Both the position numbers and the translations under genes were made by a program. A model generated the notes under the pieces. It was not told where the DNA came from. It worked only from the letters and a program-made list of their open reading frames with translations, and did no database searches. Positions 24,474 to 32,459 of a stretch of 39,962 nucleotides of DNA are shown one piece after another (positions within the stretch are counted from its first letter, which is position 1; each line of letters begins with the position of its first letter). This DNA comes from an uncultured Anaerovibrio sp. Its GTDB lineage: Bacteria > Bacillota > Negativicutes > Selenomonadales > Selenomonadaceae. The DNA lies in NCBI GenBank assembly GCA_934203205.1, contig CAKPYV010000019.1:1-39962 (forward strand), given 5' to 3'.

Positions 24474-24794
24474 ATGGAACAAAATGAAGAACTAGAAATG
24501 CAGGTATTTCAGATTATTTCTGCAGTAGGTACAGCTCGCAGCTGTTATATAGAGGCAATTCATGCTGCCAAGGATAGAGATTATGAACAGGCAGCAGAAT
24601 TACTAAAAAAAGGAGATGTCTCTTTTGCCGAAGGTCATGATTCTCATCTGGAGCTTTTGGGACGAGAGGCTGAGGGAGAGGCTGTAGCCTGTCTTTTGGT
24701 TATGCATGCAGAGGATCAGCTGATGAGTGCTGAGGCTTTTAAACTGGTGGCTCAGGAACTGATTGACGTATATAAGGAAATTGATAAAAAATAA
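24474..24794 (+). CDS. celC: PTS lactose/cellobiose-family IIA component
   Basis: A protein of 106 residues and all-helical type. The phosphorylated histidine is in VMHAEDQLMSAE (about His78). The N-terminal helix LEMQVFQIISAVGTARSCYIEAIHAAK matches the Lac-type IIA trimer fold. It receives phosphate from HPr and passes it to IIB (18264). ATG 24474 is preceded by a modest AGGGAG. It lies 24 bases ahead of the GH16 gene and probably belongs to the IIC-porin-IIA-GH16-GH1 transcript. Confidence 0.92.
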   Translation: MEQNEELEMQVFQIISAVGTARSCYIEAIHAAKDRDYEQAAELLKKGDVSFAEGHDSHLELLGREAEGEAVACLLVMHAEDQLMSAEAFKLVAQELIDVYKEIDKK

Positions 24795-24817
24795 TTTTTG
24801 TATGAGGGGGAATCTTT

Positions 24818-25636
24818 ATGAAGATGAAGAAAATAGCCAGCGTTGTAGCTGCAGGTGTAATGGCTATGGGTATAGGTACTTCTTTAGCTCCTGACAGTGT
24901 GGCTTTTGCGGATAGTCCTTATTGTGCTACTGTAGAGAAGGCAGCACCTGAGAATGGTTTTTTCTTTGATTTTGCTAAGAAAATGCCTAAGGAGGCTCAG
25001 GCTTCTCATGGCTGGTGCAACGGCGCTATGTTTGATACTAACTGGTACAAGGATAATGTGACTTTTAACAATAAGCGTATGCAGCTGAATTTGGATGTTG
25101 AGAATGGTCCAGGCTGGGCAATTCCTGGCATAAACTATTCTGGAGCTGAATTACGTACTTTTGCTCAGAATAGATATCATTATGGATTATATGAGGTTTG
25201 TATGAAACCAGCTAAGAGTGATGGTATCGTTTCTTCTTTCTTTACCTATACTGGTCCTTATGATGAGCCAAAGACTCAGTGGGATGAAATTGATATTGAG
25301 TTCTTGGGTAAGGATACTACAAAGGCTCAGTTTAATTATTTTGTTGATAGTCAGGGCGGCCATGAATATCTCTGTGACCTGGGCTTTGATGCTTCTGAAG
25401 ATTTCCATGTTTATGCTTTTGATTGGGAGCCAGATGCTATTACCTGGTATGTGGATGGCAAGGAAGTACACAAGGCTGTTGGCAATCTGCCTGTAACTCC
25501 TAGCATGGTTATGGCTAATCTGTGGGCCGGCAAGGGTGTAGATGAATGGTTGAATCCGGTAGATGATTCAGATTTTCCAGTACAGGCGGAGTACAAGTGG
25601 ATGAAGTATACTCCATCTGAGAAGGCTGACAAATAA
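24818..25636 (+). CDS. Secreted GH16 beta-glucanase (lichenase-like)
   Basis: A protein of 272 residues with a signal peptide (to about residue 32, ..PDSVAFADS). The catalytic motif is DEIDIEFLG (Glu157 nucleophile, Glu161 acid/base), the form seen in bacterial lichenases. NYSGAELRTF and YGLYEVCMKPAKSDGIVSSFFTYTGPY are further family landmarks. It hydrolyses internal beta-1,3 or mixed beta-1,3-1,4 bonds; lichenan, cereal beta-glucan or laminarin are the likely targets. Together with GH9 it covers mixed-linkage glucan. Fourteen bases separate it from the GH1 gene. GAGGGGG precedes the ATG. Confidence 0.93.
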   Translation: MKMKKIASVVAAGVMAMGIGTSLAPDSVAFADSPYCATVEKAAPENGFFFDFAKKMPKEAQASHGWCNGAMFDTNWYKDNVTFNNKRMQLNLDVENGPGWAIPGINYSGAELRTFAQNRYHYGLYEVCMKPAKSDGIVSSFFTYTGPYDEPKTQWDEIDIEFLGKDTTKAQFNYFVDSQGGHEYLCDLGFDASEDFHVYAFDWEPDAITWYVDGKEVHKAVGNLPVTPSMVMANLWAGKGVDEWLNPVDDSDFPVQAEYKWMKYTPSEKADK

Positions 25637-25649
25637 GGAGTAAAGAAAT

Positions 25650-27098
25650 ATGGCATTTCCAAAGGATTTTTTATGGGGCGGTGCAATAGCCGCCCATCAG
25701 GCAGAGGGAGCTTGGAATGAAGATGGCAAAGGACCTAGTGTTGCTGATGTGATGACTGGCGGCAGTCCGGATGTGAAACGCGAGATTACAGATGGTGTTT
25801 TGCCGGGGAAAAATTATCCAAATCATGAGGCTATTGATTTTTATCATCACTATAAGGAGGATATTGCACTTTTGGCTCAGATGGGCTTTAAATGCTTCCG
25901 TACCAGTATTGCTTGGACTCGTATTTTTCCCCAGGGAGATGAGTTAGAGCCAAATGAGGCTGGCTTGCAATTCTATGATGATTTGTTTGATGAGATGCTA
26001 AAGCATGGCATGGAGCCTGTGATAACGTTGTCTCATTTTGAGATTCCTCTGCATCTTGCCAAAAAGTATGGCGGCTGGCGGGATCGTCGCATGATTGAGT
26101 TCTTTGTGCGCTTTGCAACCACATGCTTTGAGCGTTATAAAAACAAGGTTAAGTATTGGATGACCTTCAATGAGATTAATAATCAGCGTGAGGTTATCGG
26201 TGCTATGAGCGAGCATCATGCCTTTCAGGATTCCGGTCTGACCTATAAGGAAGGGGAAGATCGCTATCAGGCTATGTATCAGGCTGCACATCATGAGTTT
26301 GTGGCCTCAGCTTTGGCTGTTAAGGAAGGACATCGCATCAATCCTGATATGTATATTGGCTGTATGATTGCTATGTGCCCTGTATATCCTGCTAGTGCCA
26401 AGCCATTAGATCAGATTGCTGCGTTGAAAGAAATGGATAGGACGTTTGTTTTTGCTGATGTACAGTGCCGGGGACATTATCCAAGCTATATTCTGAAGGA
26501 ATGGGAGCGTTTTGGCACGGAAATCAAAATGGAGCCTGAGGATCTGAAAATTATTAAGGAAGGTCAGGTTGACTATATTGCCTTCTCTTACTACATGAGC
26601 TTTGCAACTGAATTTACTTCAGATGAGCATCGCCATGTAGGCAGGGAGGTAAAGAATCCATTTGTCAAGGCTAATGATTGGGGCTGGCAGATTGACCCTG
26701 TAGGCATCCGTTATAGCCTTAATGTATTGCAAGAGCGCTATGAACTGCCTATGATGATTGTGGAGAATGGTATCGGTCTGCATGAGAAGCCTGAGGCTGA
26801 TGGTATGATTCATGATGATGCCCGTATAGAATATTTTGCTAATCACATTGCTGAGATGAAGAAGGCAGTGGAGCTGGATGGTGTTACCCTGTTGGGCTAT
26901 TGTCCGTGGGGGCCTATTGATATTGTTTCTGCCAGCACTGGTGAAATGGACAAGCGTTATGGCTTTATCTATGTGGATAAGAATAACAAGGGCGAAGGGA
27001 CACTTGAGCGCAGTCCCAAGAAGTCATTCTACTGGTATAAGAGGGTTATTGATACCAACGGAGAAAATATTTCCAAGGATATTGAAGTAAATATGTAA
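25650..27098 (+). CDS. GH1 6-phospho-beta-glucosidase
   Basis: A cytoplasmic protein of 482 residues. The acid/base is Glu175 in TFNEIN and the nucleophile Glu372 in IVENGIGL. The phosphate-binding triad of 6-phospho-beta-glucosidases is present as Ser427, Lys435 and Tyr437 in SASTGEMDKRYGF, which separates it from plain beta-glucosidases. It splits the 6-phospho-cellobiose (or laminaribiose) delivered by the PTS into glucose-6-phosphate and glucose. It has no signal peptide, as expected. It is the last gene of the locus, and a strong terminator follows. Confidence 0.94.
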   Translation: MAFPKDFLWGGAIAAHQAEGAWNEDGKGPSVADVMTGGSPDVKREITDGVLPGKNYPNHEAIDFYHHYKEDIALLAQMGFKCFRTSIAWTRIFPQGDELEPNEAGLQFYDDLFDEMLKHGMEPVITLSHFEIPLHLAKKYGGWRDRRMIEFFVRFATTCFERYKNKVKYWMTFNEINNQREVIGAMSEHHAFQDSGLTYKEGEDRYQAMYQAAHHEFVASALAVKEGHRINPDMYIGCMIAMCPVYPASAKPLDQIAALKEMDRTFVFADVQCRGHYPSYILKEWERFGTEIKMEPEDLKIIKEGQVDYIAFSYYMSFATEFTSDEHRHVGREVKNPFVKANDWGWQIDPVGIRYSLNVLQERYELPMMIVENGIGLHEKPEADGMIHDDARIEYFANHIAEMKKAVELDGVTLLGYCPWGPIDIVSASTGEMDKRYGFIYVDKNNKGEGTLERSPKKSFYWYKRVIDTNGENISKDIEVNM

Positions 27099-27106
27099 CT
27101 ATTAGG

Positions 27107-27160
27107 ACATGATGATAATATACAGGTAGGAAGCTGTCTGGATATTGTCATCATGTTTTT
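27107..27160 (+). terminator. Terminator of the beta-glucan locus
   Basis: ACATGATGATAATAT pairs with ATATTGTCATCATGT (one mismatch, CAG/CTG extended inside), followed by five T. Confidence 0.85.
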
Positions 27161-27244
27161 ATTGCATAATTATATTATCTTATGTTAAAATGTTTTCCTG
27201 TAAACTTGTAAATCTTGTAAATTTTGAAATTAGGGGGATTGGAC

Positions 27245-28600
27245 ATGGCACGGGAATCTTTTAACTCACGGCTGGGCTTTATTCTGGTTAGTGCAGGATG
27301 TGCTATTGGTATTGGCAATGTATGGCGTTTTCCTTTTATTACAGGGGAAAATGGCGGTGGTTTCTTCGTATTATTTTATTTGTTGTTTTTGGTGGTTATG
27401 GGACTGCCTGTGCTGACTATGGAGCTGGCGGTAGGCAGAGGCAGCCGCAAAAGCGCGGTTAGTGCCTATAGAACCTTGAAGCCTGACAATGGCCTGTGGA
27501 CTCTCCATGGCTGGGCGGCCTTGCTGGGCTGTGTTATGCTGATGCTGTACTATACCACGGTATCTGGCTGGATGACGGCCTATTTCTTCAAATTTCTTAC
27601 GGGAGAATTTGCCAGCGGTATGTCTGTAGAGGCTGTAGGCAATGTTTTTGGCAATGTGTTGGCAGACCCTGTATATATGGGCTTTTGGACAGTTTTAACC
27701 GTGGTTTTTGGCTTTTTTATCTGCAGCTTTGGTCTGCAAAAGGGCTTGGAGCGGGTAACCAAGATTATGATGGGAGCCTTGCTGGTACTGATTGTGGTCT
27801 TGGCTATCCATTCGCTGACGCTGGATAAGGCAGCTGAAGGCATGAAATTTTTTCTGATGCCTAATTGGGAGGCTGTGGAGAAGGTTGGCTTGGGCAATGT
27901 TTTGACTGCAGCTATGAATCAGGCTTTCTTTACCCTGTCTCTGGGTATTGCCGCTATGGAGATTTTTGGCAGTTATATGTCCAAGGATAGAGCATTGGCT
28001 GGGGAAGCAGCCCGGATTTGCGCTCTTGATACCTTTGTGGCTATTATGGCTGGTGTTATTATTTTCCCTGCCTGCTTTTCCTTTGGACTGCAGCCAGATG
28101 CTGGCCCATCTCTGATTTTTGTTACCCTGCCCAATGTCTTTGTCAATATGACCGGGGGACAGATTTGGGGAGCTTTGTTCTTCCTGTTTATGACCTTTGC
28201 CAGTCTGTCTACAGTATTGGCTGTTTTTGAAAATATTATTGCCTTGTTTATTGATACCTTTGGCTGGAAGCGGGGCAAGGCAGTTATTCTAGGCGGAATT
28301 TTGATTCTGTTCGGCAGTATGCCTTGTGTATTTGGTTTTAATATCTGGAGTGATGTGACCATTATCGGGGCTAGAGGGGTGCTGGACAGCGAGGATTTCC
28401 TGGTCAGCAATATACTATTGCCGGCCGGAGCTTTGGTATATCTGCTTTTCTGTACTACCCGCTGGGGCTGGGGCTTTGACAATTACCTCAAGGAAGCCAA
28501 TACCGGTGAGGGGTTGAAGATTGGCCGCTGGCTGAAGCCTTATTTGCAATATGTACTGCCGGTACTGTTGTTCTTTATCTTCATTCGGGGATTGATTTAA
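27245..28600 (+). CDS. NSS-family sodium-dependent amino-acid transporter
   Basis: An integral membrane protein of 451 residues with about eleven hydrophobic helices. The first helix has the neurotransmitter:sodium symporter signature: FILVSAGCAIGIGNVWRFPF followed by GENGGGFFVLFY, which builds the sodium and substrate sites in LeuT/MhsT homologues. It probably imports an amino acid with Na+. The start was set at ATG 27245 (MARESFNSRLGF), behind AGGGGG; the seven extra codons upstream contain this ribosome-binding site. It is monocistronic between two terminators. The substrate cannot be read from sequence. Confidence 0.9.
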   Translation: MARESFNSRLGFILVSAGCAIGIGNVWRFPFITGENGGGFFVLFYLLFLVVMGLPVLTMELAVGRGSRKSAVSAYRTLKPDNGLWTLHGWAALLGCVMLMLYYTTVSGWMTAYFFKFLTGEFASGMSVEAVGNVFGNVLADPVYMGFWTVLTVVFGFFICSFGLQKGLERVTKIMMGALLVLIVVLAIHSLTLDKAAEGMKFFLMPNWEAVEKVGLGNVLTAAMNQAFFTLSLGIAAMEIFGSYMSKDRALAGEAARICALDTFVAIMAGVIIFPACFSFGLQPDAGPSLIFVTLPNVFVNMTGGQIWGALFFLFMTFASLSTVLAVFENIIALFIDTFGWKRGKAVILGGILILFGSMPCVFGFNIWSDVTIIGARGVLDSEDFLVSNILLPAGALVYLLFCTTRWGWGFDNYLKEANTGEGLKIGRWLKPYLQYVLPVLLFFIFIRGLI

Positions 28601-28612
28601 ATTTCTATATAA

Positions 28613-28640
28613 AAAACGGAAGTCGCCAGGCTTCCGTTTT
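28613..28640. terminator. Bidirectional terminator
   Basis: AAAACGGAAG pairs with CTTCCGTTTT around an 8-base loop, flanked by A and T runs, between convergent genes ending at 28600 and 28660. Confidence 0.8.
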
Positions 28641-28659
28641 TGTATGGTCAAATATGAAA

Positions 28660-29508
28660 TTATTTTTGGGTAAGGGGCAAAAGTCTTTCCCGTAGTTGCT
28701 GGGCGGTTTGTTCCCGATTGGTAGGGCTGAGATGGATATTGTAGCCAATGAAGATAGGAGAGGTTGGATAGCGGGGCATGAGCCGTACATGAACCCGTCC
28801 TTGATAAATATAGAAGAAAATATTGTAGCTAAAGCTATCCCGCTGATGAATTTCCTTGAGATAGGCTACAGCCCCCTGCACAAAGTCAGCAAAGGTATAA
28901 ATGGACTTTACCAGTGGCAGAGGGGCAGGAGTCTGCTCCTTGTCCTTGCCAAAGGAAACCTTGTCAGAATAGGCCTCTGGCAGCAGACGAATATTGATTT
29001 CTGTAAAGCCCACCCGAGGTTGAGTAGCAATATTTACATCCACCCCGTTGTATTGCAGAACAGGTACACCCTCAAACTCGGCTGGATCATACATAAGTTC
29101 AGGATTTACCTCTGGAAAACCAATAATTTGCATATGTGGATGGCGAATGGTGCCACCTGAAAGAGGTCCAAAGTTTTTGAAAAGCACCACCGCTTGATAG
29201 ATTTCAGAATTTACCATGGTAAGCCAATGGCGCAGAGCAAAACGCATCAGCTGATGCATATGCTCCTGAGAATATTCTGGTATATCACTATGACATTGAT
29301 CCGTTTCAATCAGCACCAATTGATGGGATGGTACCATGACATTGTATTTATTTTTCAGCAGAATCATATTGCCCTCTTGGGCCATAATCCCCGTGAGGGA
29401 TTCTCGGTGACAAAATGGGCATTGACTGCTTTGGTTGGGCATTCCTTTGAAGGTGCGGGGCTTGCTGCGCCCTATGGACATATCAAAATCAATAAGGTTT
29501 ACGCTCAT
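28660..29508 (-). CDS. DUF4931 / GalT-like HIT-superfamily protein
   Basis: A protein of 282 residues. A CPFC zinc knuckle (Cys30, Cys33) and the motif GTIRHPHMQIIGFPE (His123, His125, Gln127) match the nucleotide-transferring HIT fold of galactose-1-phosphate uridylyltransferases, in which the central histidine of HPHxQ is nucleotidylated. The protein is shorter than GalT and diverges elsewhere, so a nucleotidyltransferase or hydrolase of unknown substrate is the safest description. AAAGGAG precedes the ATG at 29508 with slightly long spacing. It is convergent with the NSS gene and divergent from the flippase gene, and no galactose gene lies nearby. Confidence 0.82.
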   Translation of the reverse strand: MSVNLIDFDMSIGRSKPRTFKGMPNQSSQCPFCHRESLTGIMAQEGNMILLKNKYNVMVPSHQLVLIETDQCHSDIPEYSQEHMHQLMRFALRHWLTMVNSEIYQAVVLFKNFGPLSGGTIRHPHMQIIGFPEVNPELMYDPAEFEGVPVLQYNGVDVNIATQPRVGFTEINIRLLPEAYSDKVSFGKDKEQTPAPLPLVKSIYTFADFVQGAVAYLKEIHQRDSFSYNIFFYIYQGRVHVRLMPRYPTSPIFIGYNIHLSPTNREQTAQQLRERLLPLTQK

Positions 29509-29598
29509 GTATCAGGAACTCCTTTCAGGCTCTGCCAAGGTTGCAGAGTTTCCTATTAGGTGGTATAATTTTTCTGTTATGATGTAAATTGGGGTGGT

Positions 29599-29612
29599 GT
29601 GTAAATTTACAC
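29599..29612. promoter_or_regulatory. 14-bp perfect palindrome between divergent genes
   Basis: GTGTAAATTTACAC is its own complement. It sits midway between the divergent starts at 29508 and 29725 and is a candidate operator for an unidentified regulator. Confidence 0.35.
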
Positions 29613-29724
29613 CGCTCATAAATAATTATAGCTAGATTAGGCTTGATTTGCAAATTATCAGGTGTCCGATGCATATAGGATTGGGTGTATTACAGATTGG
29701 GCCGAAAAGGCGGTGGAGCTTCTA

Positions 29725-31380
29725 ATGAACGATAAGAATAAACAGAATAAATCCAGCAAAGCAGAATCCTTTTTAAAGGGTACATTGATACTTACGGTAG
29801 CTGGAGTAGTAGTCAAGGTTATTGGCTCTCTGAATTGGATTTTTGTGTCCAGAATTCTGGGAGGCGAGGGTATTGGTCTTTATCAGATGGCCTTTCCCAT
29901 CTATTTTTTTGCCCTTAGTGTATCTACGGCTGGTGTGCCAGTGGCTATTTCCATTATTACTGCCGAAAGGGTAGCACTGAAGGATATTTTCGGGGCCAAG
30001 CGGATTTTCAAAATCTCTATGTCCCTGATGTTTGTAACAGGCCTTATATTTACGGCTCTAACCTATTTTGGCGCCCAATGGCTCATTGATTGGCATTTTA
30101 TCCGGGATCCTCGTGCCTATTGGTCTGTAGTGGCCTTGGCACCAGCCATATTCTTCGTAACTCTGCTGGCCAGTTCCCGAGGTTATCTTCAGGGCTGGCA
30201 GCGCATGACTCCAACGGCGGTGTCTCAGATTGCCGAGCAGATTTTTAGAGTTATTACCATGATTCTCTTTGCCAGTCTGTTCCTGCCCTGGGGGCTGGAC
30301 TTTGCCGCAGCAGGTGCCAGCCTAGGTGCCTTTGCTGGTGCGGTAGCAGGCTTATTGGTATTGGTATATTTTCACTGGAAGCTGGAAAAGGATATCAAGG
30401 CAGAATATGGCAAGGATATCAAGCCTTTATCTGATACGGAGCAATCCTCAACCTGGAAGATTATCAAGCGAATTTTCGCTCTGTCTCTGCCGGTTTCTGC
30501 CGCCAGCATTATGCTGCCAGTGGTATCAAATCTGGACTTGGCCATTGTGCCTCAGCGTCTGGAGGTAGCAGGCTATAGTGTCAACGAAGCCACTGAGTTA
30601 TTCGGATATTTGACAGGTATGGCGGTGCCATTGGTAAATCTGGCTACTATTTTGACAGCCTCCTTGGCTGTAAGTTTAGTGCCAGCCATTTCAAAAGCAA
30701 GAGCCTTGGGCGATAAGAAACTGGTTTTTAGTCAGACTGCTTCCGGAGTGCGCATTTCTAACTTTGTCTGCTTCCCAGCCTTTGTTATTGTCTTTGTGCT
30801 GGCAACTCCTATTTCTACCTTGATTTACAACGCACCAGGAGCTGGTCCTGCAGTATTGGTGTCCTCTGTCAGCATTGTACTGTTGGGACTGCATCAGGTA
30901 TCAACTGCCGTACTGCAGGGATTAGGACACCCATCCATACCAATGATAAATATGATTATTGCTGCTGGCTTTAAGGTGGCCCTGAACTGGAGTCTGACAG
31001 CCATTCCATCCTTGGGTATTATGGGTGCAGCTTGGGCTACAGCTGCTGATATGGGTGTGGCAGCTATTATCAATATGTATTTTATCCATCGCTATATTGG
31101 CTACCGTATTGAAGTTTTACAGCTTCTGAAAACCATGTTTGCAGCAGTCATTATGGCTGTTTCTGTGTATTTCTTCTACAATTGGACTATGGCTCAGCTG
31201 GGCAGCAATGTACTTTCCACCTTTGGTTCTGTGCCAGTAGGCTGTTTGGTATATCTGGTGGTATTGCTGATGATTGGCGGTATGCTGGAGGAGGATATTG
31301 CCCGTATTCCTATGATTGGCAGCTATAGTATCAGATTTCTGCGAAAAATCGGTGTATTCAAAACTGTAGAAAATGATTGA
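29725..31380 (+). CDS. MOP-superfamily polysaccharide/lipid II flippase (SpoVB/MurJ-like)
   Basis: An integral membrane protein of 551 residues with about fourteen hydrophobic helices, of the MVF/SpoVB branch (ILTVAGVVVKVIGSLNWIFVSRILGGEGIGLYQMAFPIYFF at the N terminus). Members flip lipid-linked sugars, including lipid II or polysaccharide repeat units, across the inner membrane. ATG 29725 (MNDKNKQNKSSKAESFLKG) follows GGTGGAG; the frame is open for 21 codons upstream but without a ribosome-binding site. It is followed after 19 bases by a lipid kinase gene, so the pair may serve envelope lipid-carrier turnover. Confidence 0.88.
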   Translation: MNDKNKQNKSSKAESFLKGTLILTVAGVVVKVIGSLNWIFVSRILGGEGIGLYQMAFPIYFFALSVSTAGVPVAISIITAERVALKDIFGAKRIFKISMSLMFVTGLIFTALTYFGAQWLIDWHFIRDPRAYWSVVALAPAIFFVTLLASSRGYLQGWQRMTPTAVSQIAEQIFRVITMILFASLFLPWGLDFAAAGASLGAFAGAVAGLLVLVYFHWKLEKDIKAEYGKDIKPLSDTEQSSTWKIIKRIFALSLPVSAASIMLPVVSNLDLAIVPQRLEVAGYSVNEATELFGYLTGMAVPLVNLATILTASLAVSLVPAISKARALGDKKLVFSQTASGVRISNFVCFPAFVIVFVLATPISTLIYNAPGAGPAVLVSSVSIVLLGLHQVSTAVLQGLGHPSIPMINMIIAAGFKVALNWSLTAIPSLGIMGAAWATAADMGVAAIINMYFIHRYIGYRIEVLQLLKTMFAAVIMAVSVYFFYNWTMAQLGSNVLSTFGSVPVGCLVYLVVLLMIGGMLEEDIARIPMIGSYSIRFLRKIGVFKTVEND

Positions 31381-31399
31381 TAGAGAAGGGGATGACTGT

Positions 31400-32272
31400 A
31401 TGATAAAAAAAATAGTGTTGGTGTACAATCCAGTATCTGGCAAGGCTAAATTCAAAAGCAACCTGGATAGCATTATTGAAAAGCTGCAGTCCAGAGGCTG
31501 TATGGTGATTCCATACCGTACTACCCCGGAGAATGGAGATTTGGCAGAGTTTATCCGAGAGGCTGATCCAGAGGGGATTATTGCTGCTGGAGGAGATGGC
31601 ACTGTTCATGAGATTGTGAATCTGGTAATGAAGGAAAAGCTAAAGTTGCCAGTGGGAATTATTGGCAGTGGCACATCTAATGATTTTGCTACCTATCTGC
31701 GGCTGGATACAGAGGATTATTTTGATAGAATTGCTCAGGGTAAAACCATGCCTGTGGATTTGGGTAAGGTTGGGGAGGAATATTTCATTAATGTGGTAAG
31801 TGCCGGGATGGTTACTTCCATTGCCCACGAGGTTGATACCCGTTTGAAAAATACTTTTGGTAAGCTGGCTTATTATGTGCAGGGACTGAAAACCCTGCCT
31901 CAGTTTAAGGCCTTGGATATGGTTATCAAGGCAGATGGAGAGGAAATCCATGAAAAGACCTTTCTGTTTTTGATTGTAAATAGCAGCGTGGTAGCTAGCT
32001 TCAAAAATGCTGCGACTCAGGCCAGTGTGCAGGATGGCAAGCTGGATTTGCTTTTGATGAAGCAGTGCAATATTGCAGAGCTGATGACCATTACGGCGGA
32101 GCTTTTGGCTGGCAAGGATGTAACAGGCCGCAAGGAGGTTATTTACCGCCAGGCTTCCACCTACGAGGTAAGCTGTGACACAGAGCTGGTTAGTGATTTG
32201 GACGGAGAAATAGGTCCAGAACTGCCTTTGAAAATCGAAACCGTCCCTCATGCTATTGAGCTATTTTATTAA
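31400..32272 (+). CDS. YegS/DagK-family lipid kinase
   Basis: A protein of 290 residues with the diacylglycerol kinase catalytic fold: KKIVLVYNPVSGKAKF at the N terminus, the nucleotide loop AAGGDGTVHEIVN (about residues 57-69) and LPVGIIGSGTSNDFATYL. It phosphorylates a lipid alcohol such as diacylglycerol at the inner face of the membrane. ATG 31400 is preferred because GAGAAGGGG lies about ten bases upstream; the in-frame ATG 31373 overlaps the flippase gene and has no ribosome-binding site. It is probably co-transcribed with the flippase. Confidence 0.88.
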   Translation: MIKKIVLVYNPVSGKAKFKSNLDSIIEKLQSRGCMVIPYRTTPENGDLAEFIREADPEGIIAAGGDGTVHEIVNLVMKEKLKLPVGIIGSGTSNDFATYLRLDTEDYFDRIAQGKTMPVDLGKVGEEYFINVVSAGMVTSIAHEVDTRLKNTFGKLAYYVQGLKTLPQFKALDMVIKADGEEIHEKTFLFLIVNSSVVASFKNAATQASVQDGKLDLLLMKQCNIAELMTITAELLAGKDVTGRKEVIYRQASTYEVSCDTELVSDLDGEIGPELPLKIETVPHAIELFY

Positions 32273-32307
32273 GATATAATAAAATTGAAAGATTGGATAT
32301 ATTTGGC

Positions 32308-32337
32308 GGGCTGTTCCCTAGGGAACAGCTCTTTTTT
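32308..32337 (+). terminator. Terminator after the lipid kinase
   Basis: GGGCTGTTCCC and GGGAACAGCTC form an 11-bp stem with a 2-base loop (the CCCTAGGG centre), followed by six T. Confidence 0.85.
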
Positions 32338-32359
32338 GGTGCCTAAGTTCAGTTTTTGC

Positions 32360-32446
32360 AAACTAAAAGAACGACTCTGGGGGAGCCGTTCTCTTAGTTT
32401 ACAGTATAAGGGAAAAATAGTAGTTATAACGCAAGGGTTATAACTA
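32360..32446 (-). terminator. Tandem hairpins, terminator of the isomerase gene
   Basis: TAGTTATAAC (32421-32430) pairs perfectly with GTTATAACTA (32437-32446). On the minus strand it is followed by CTATTTTTCC, a good terminator 14 bases past the isomerase stop. A second, longer hairpin (32360-32400, arms AAACTAAAAGAACG and CGTTCTCTTAGTTT) lies beyond it. Confidence 0.7.
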
Positions 32447-32459
32447 GGGGAAAATTTAT

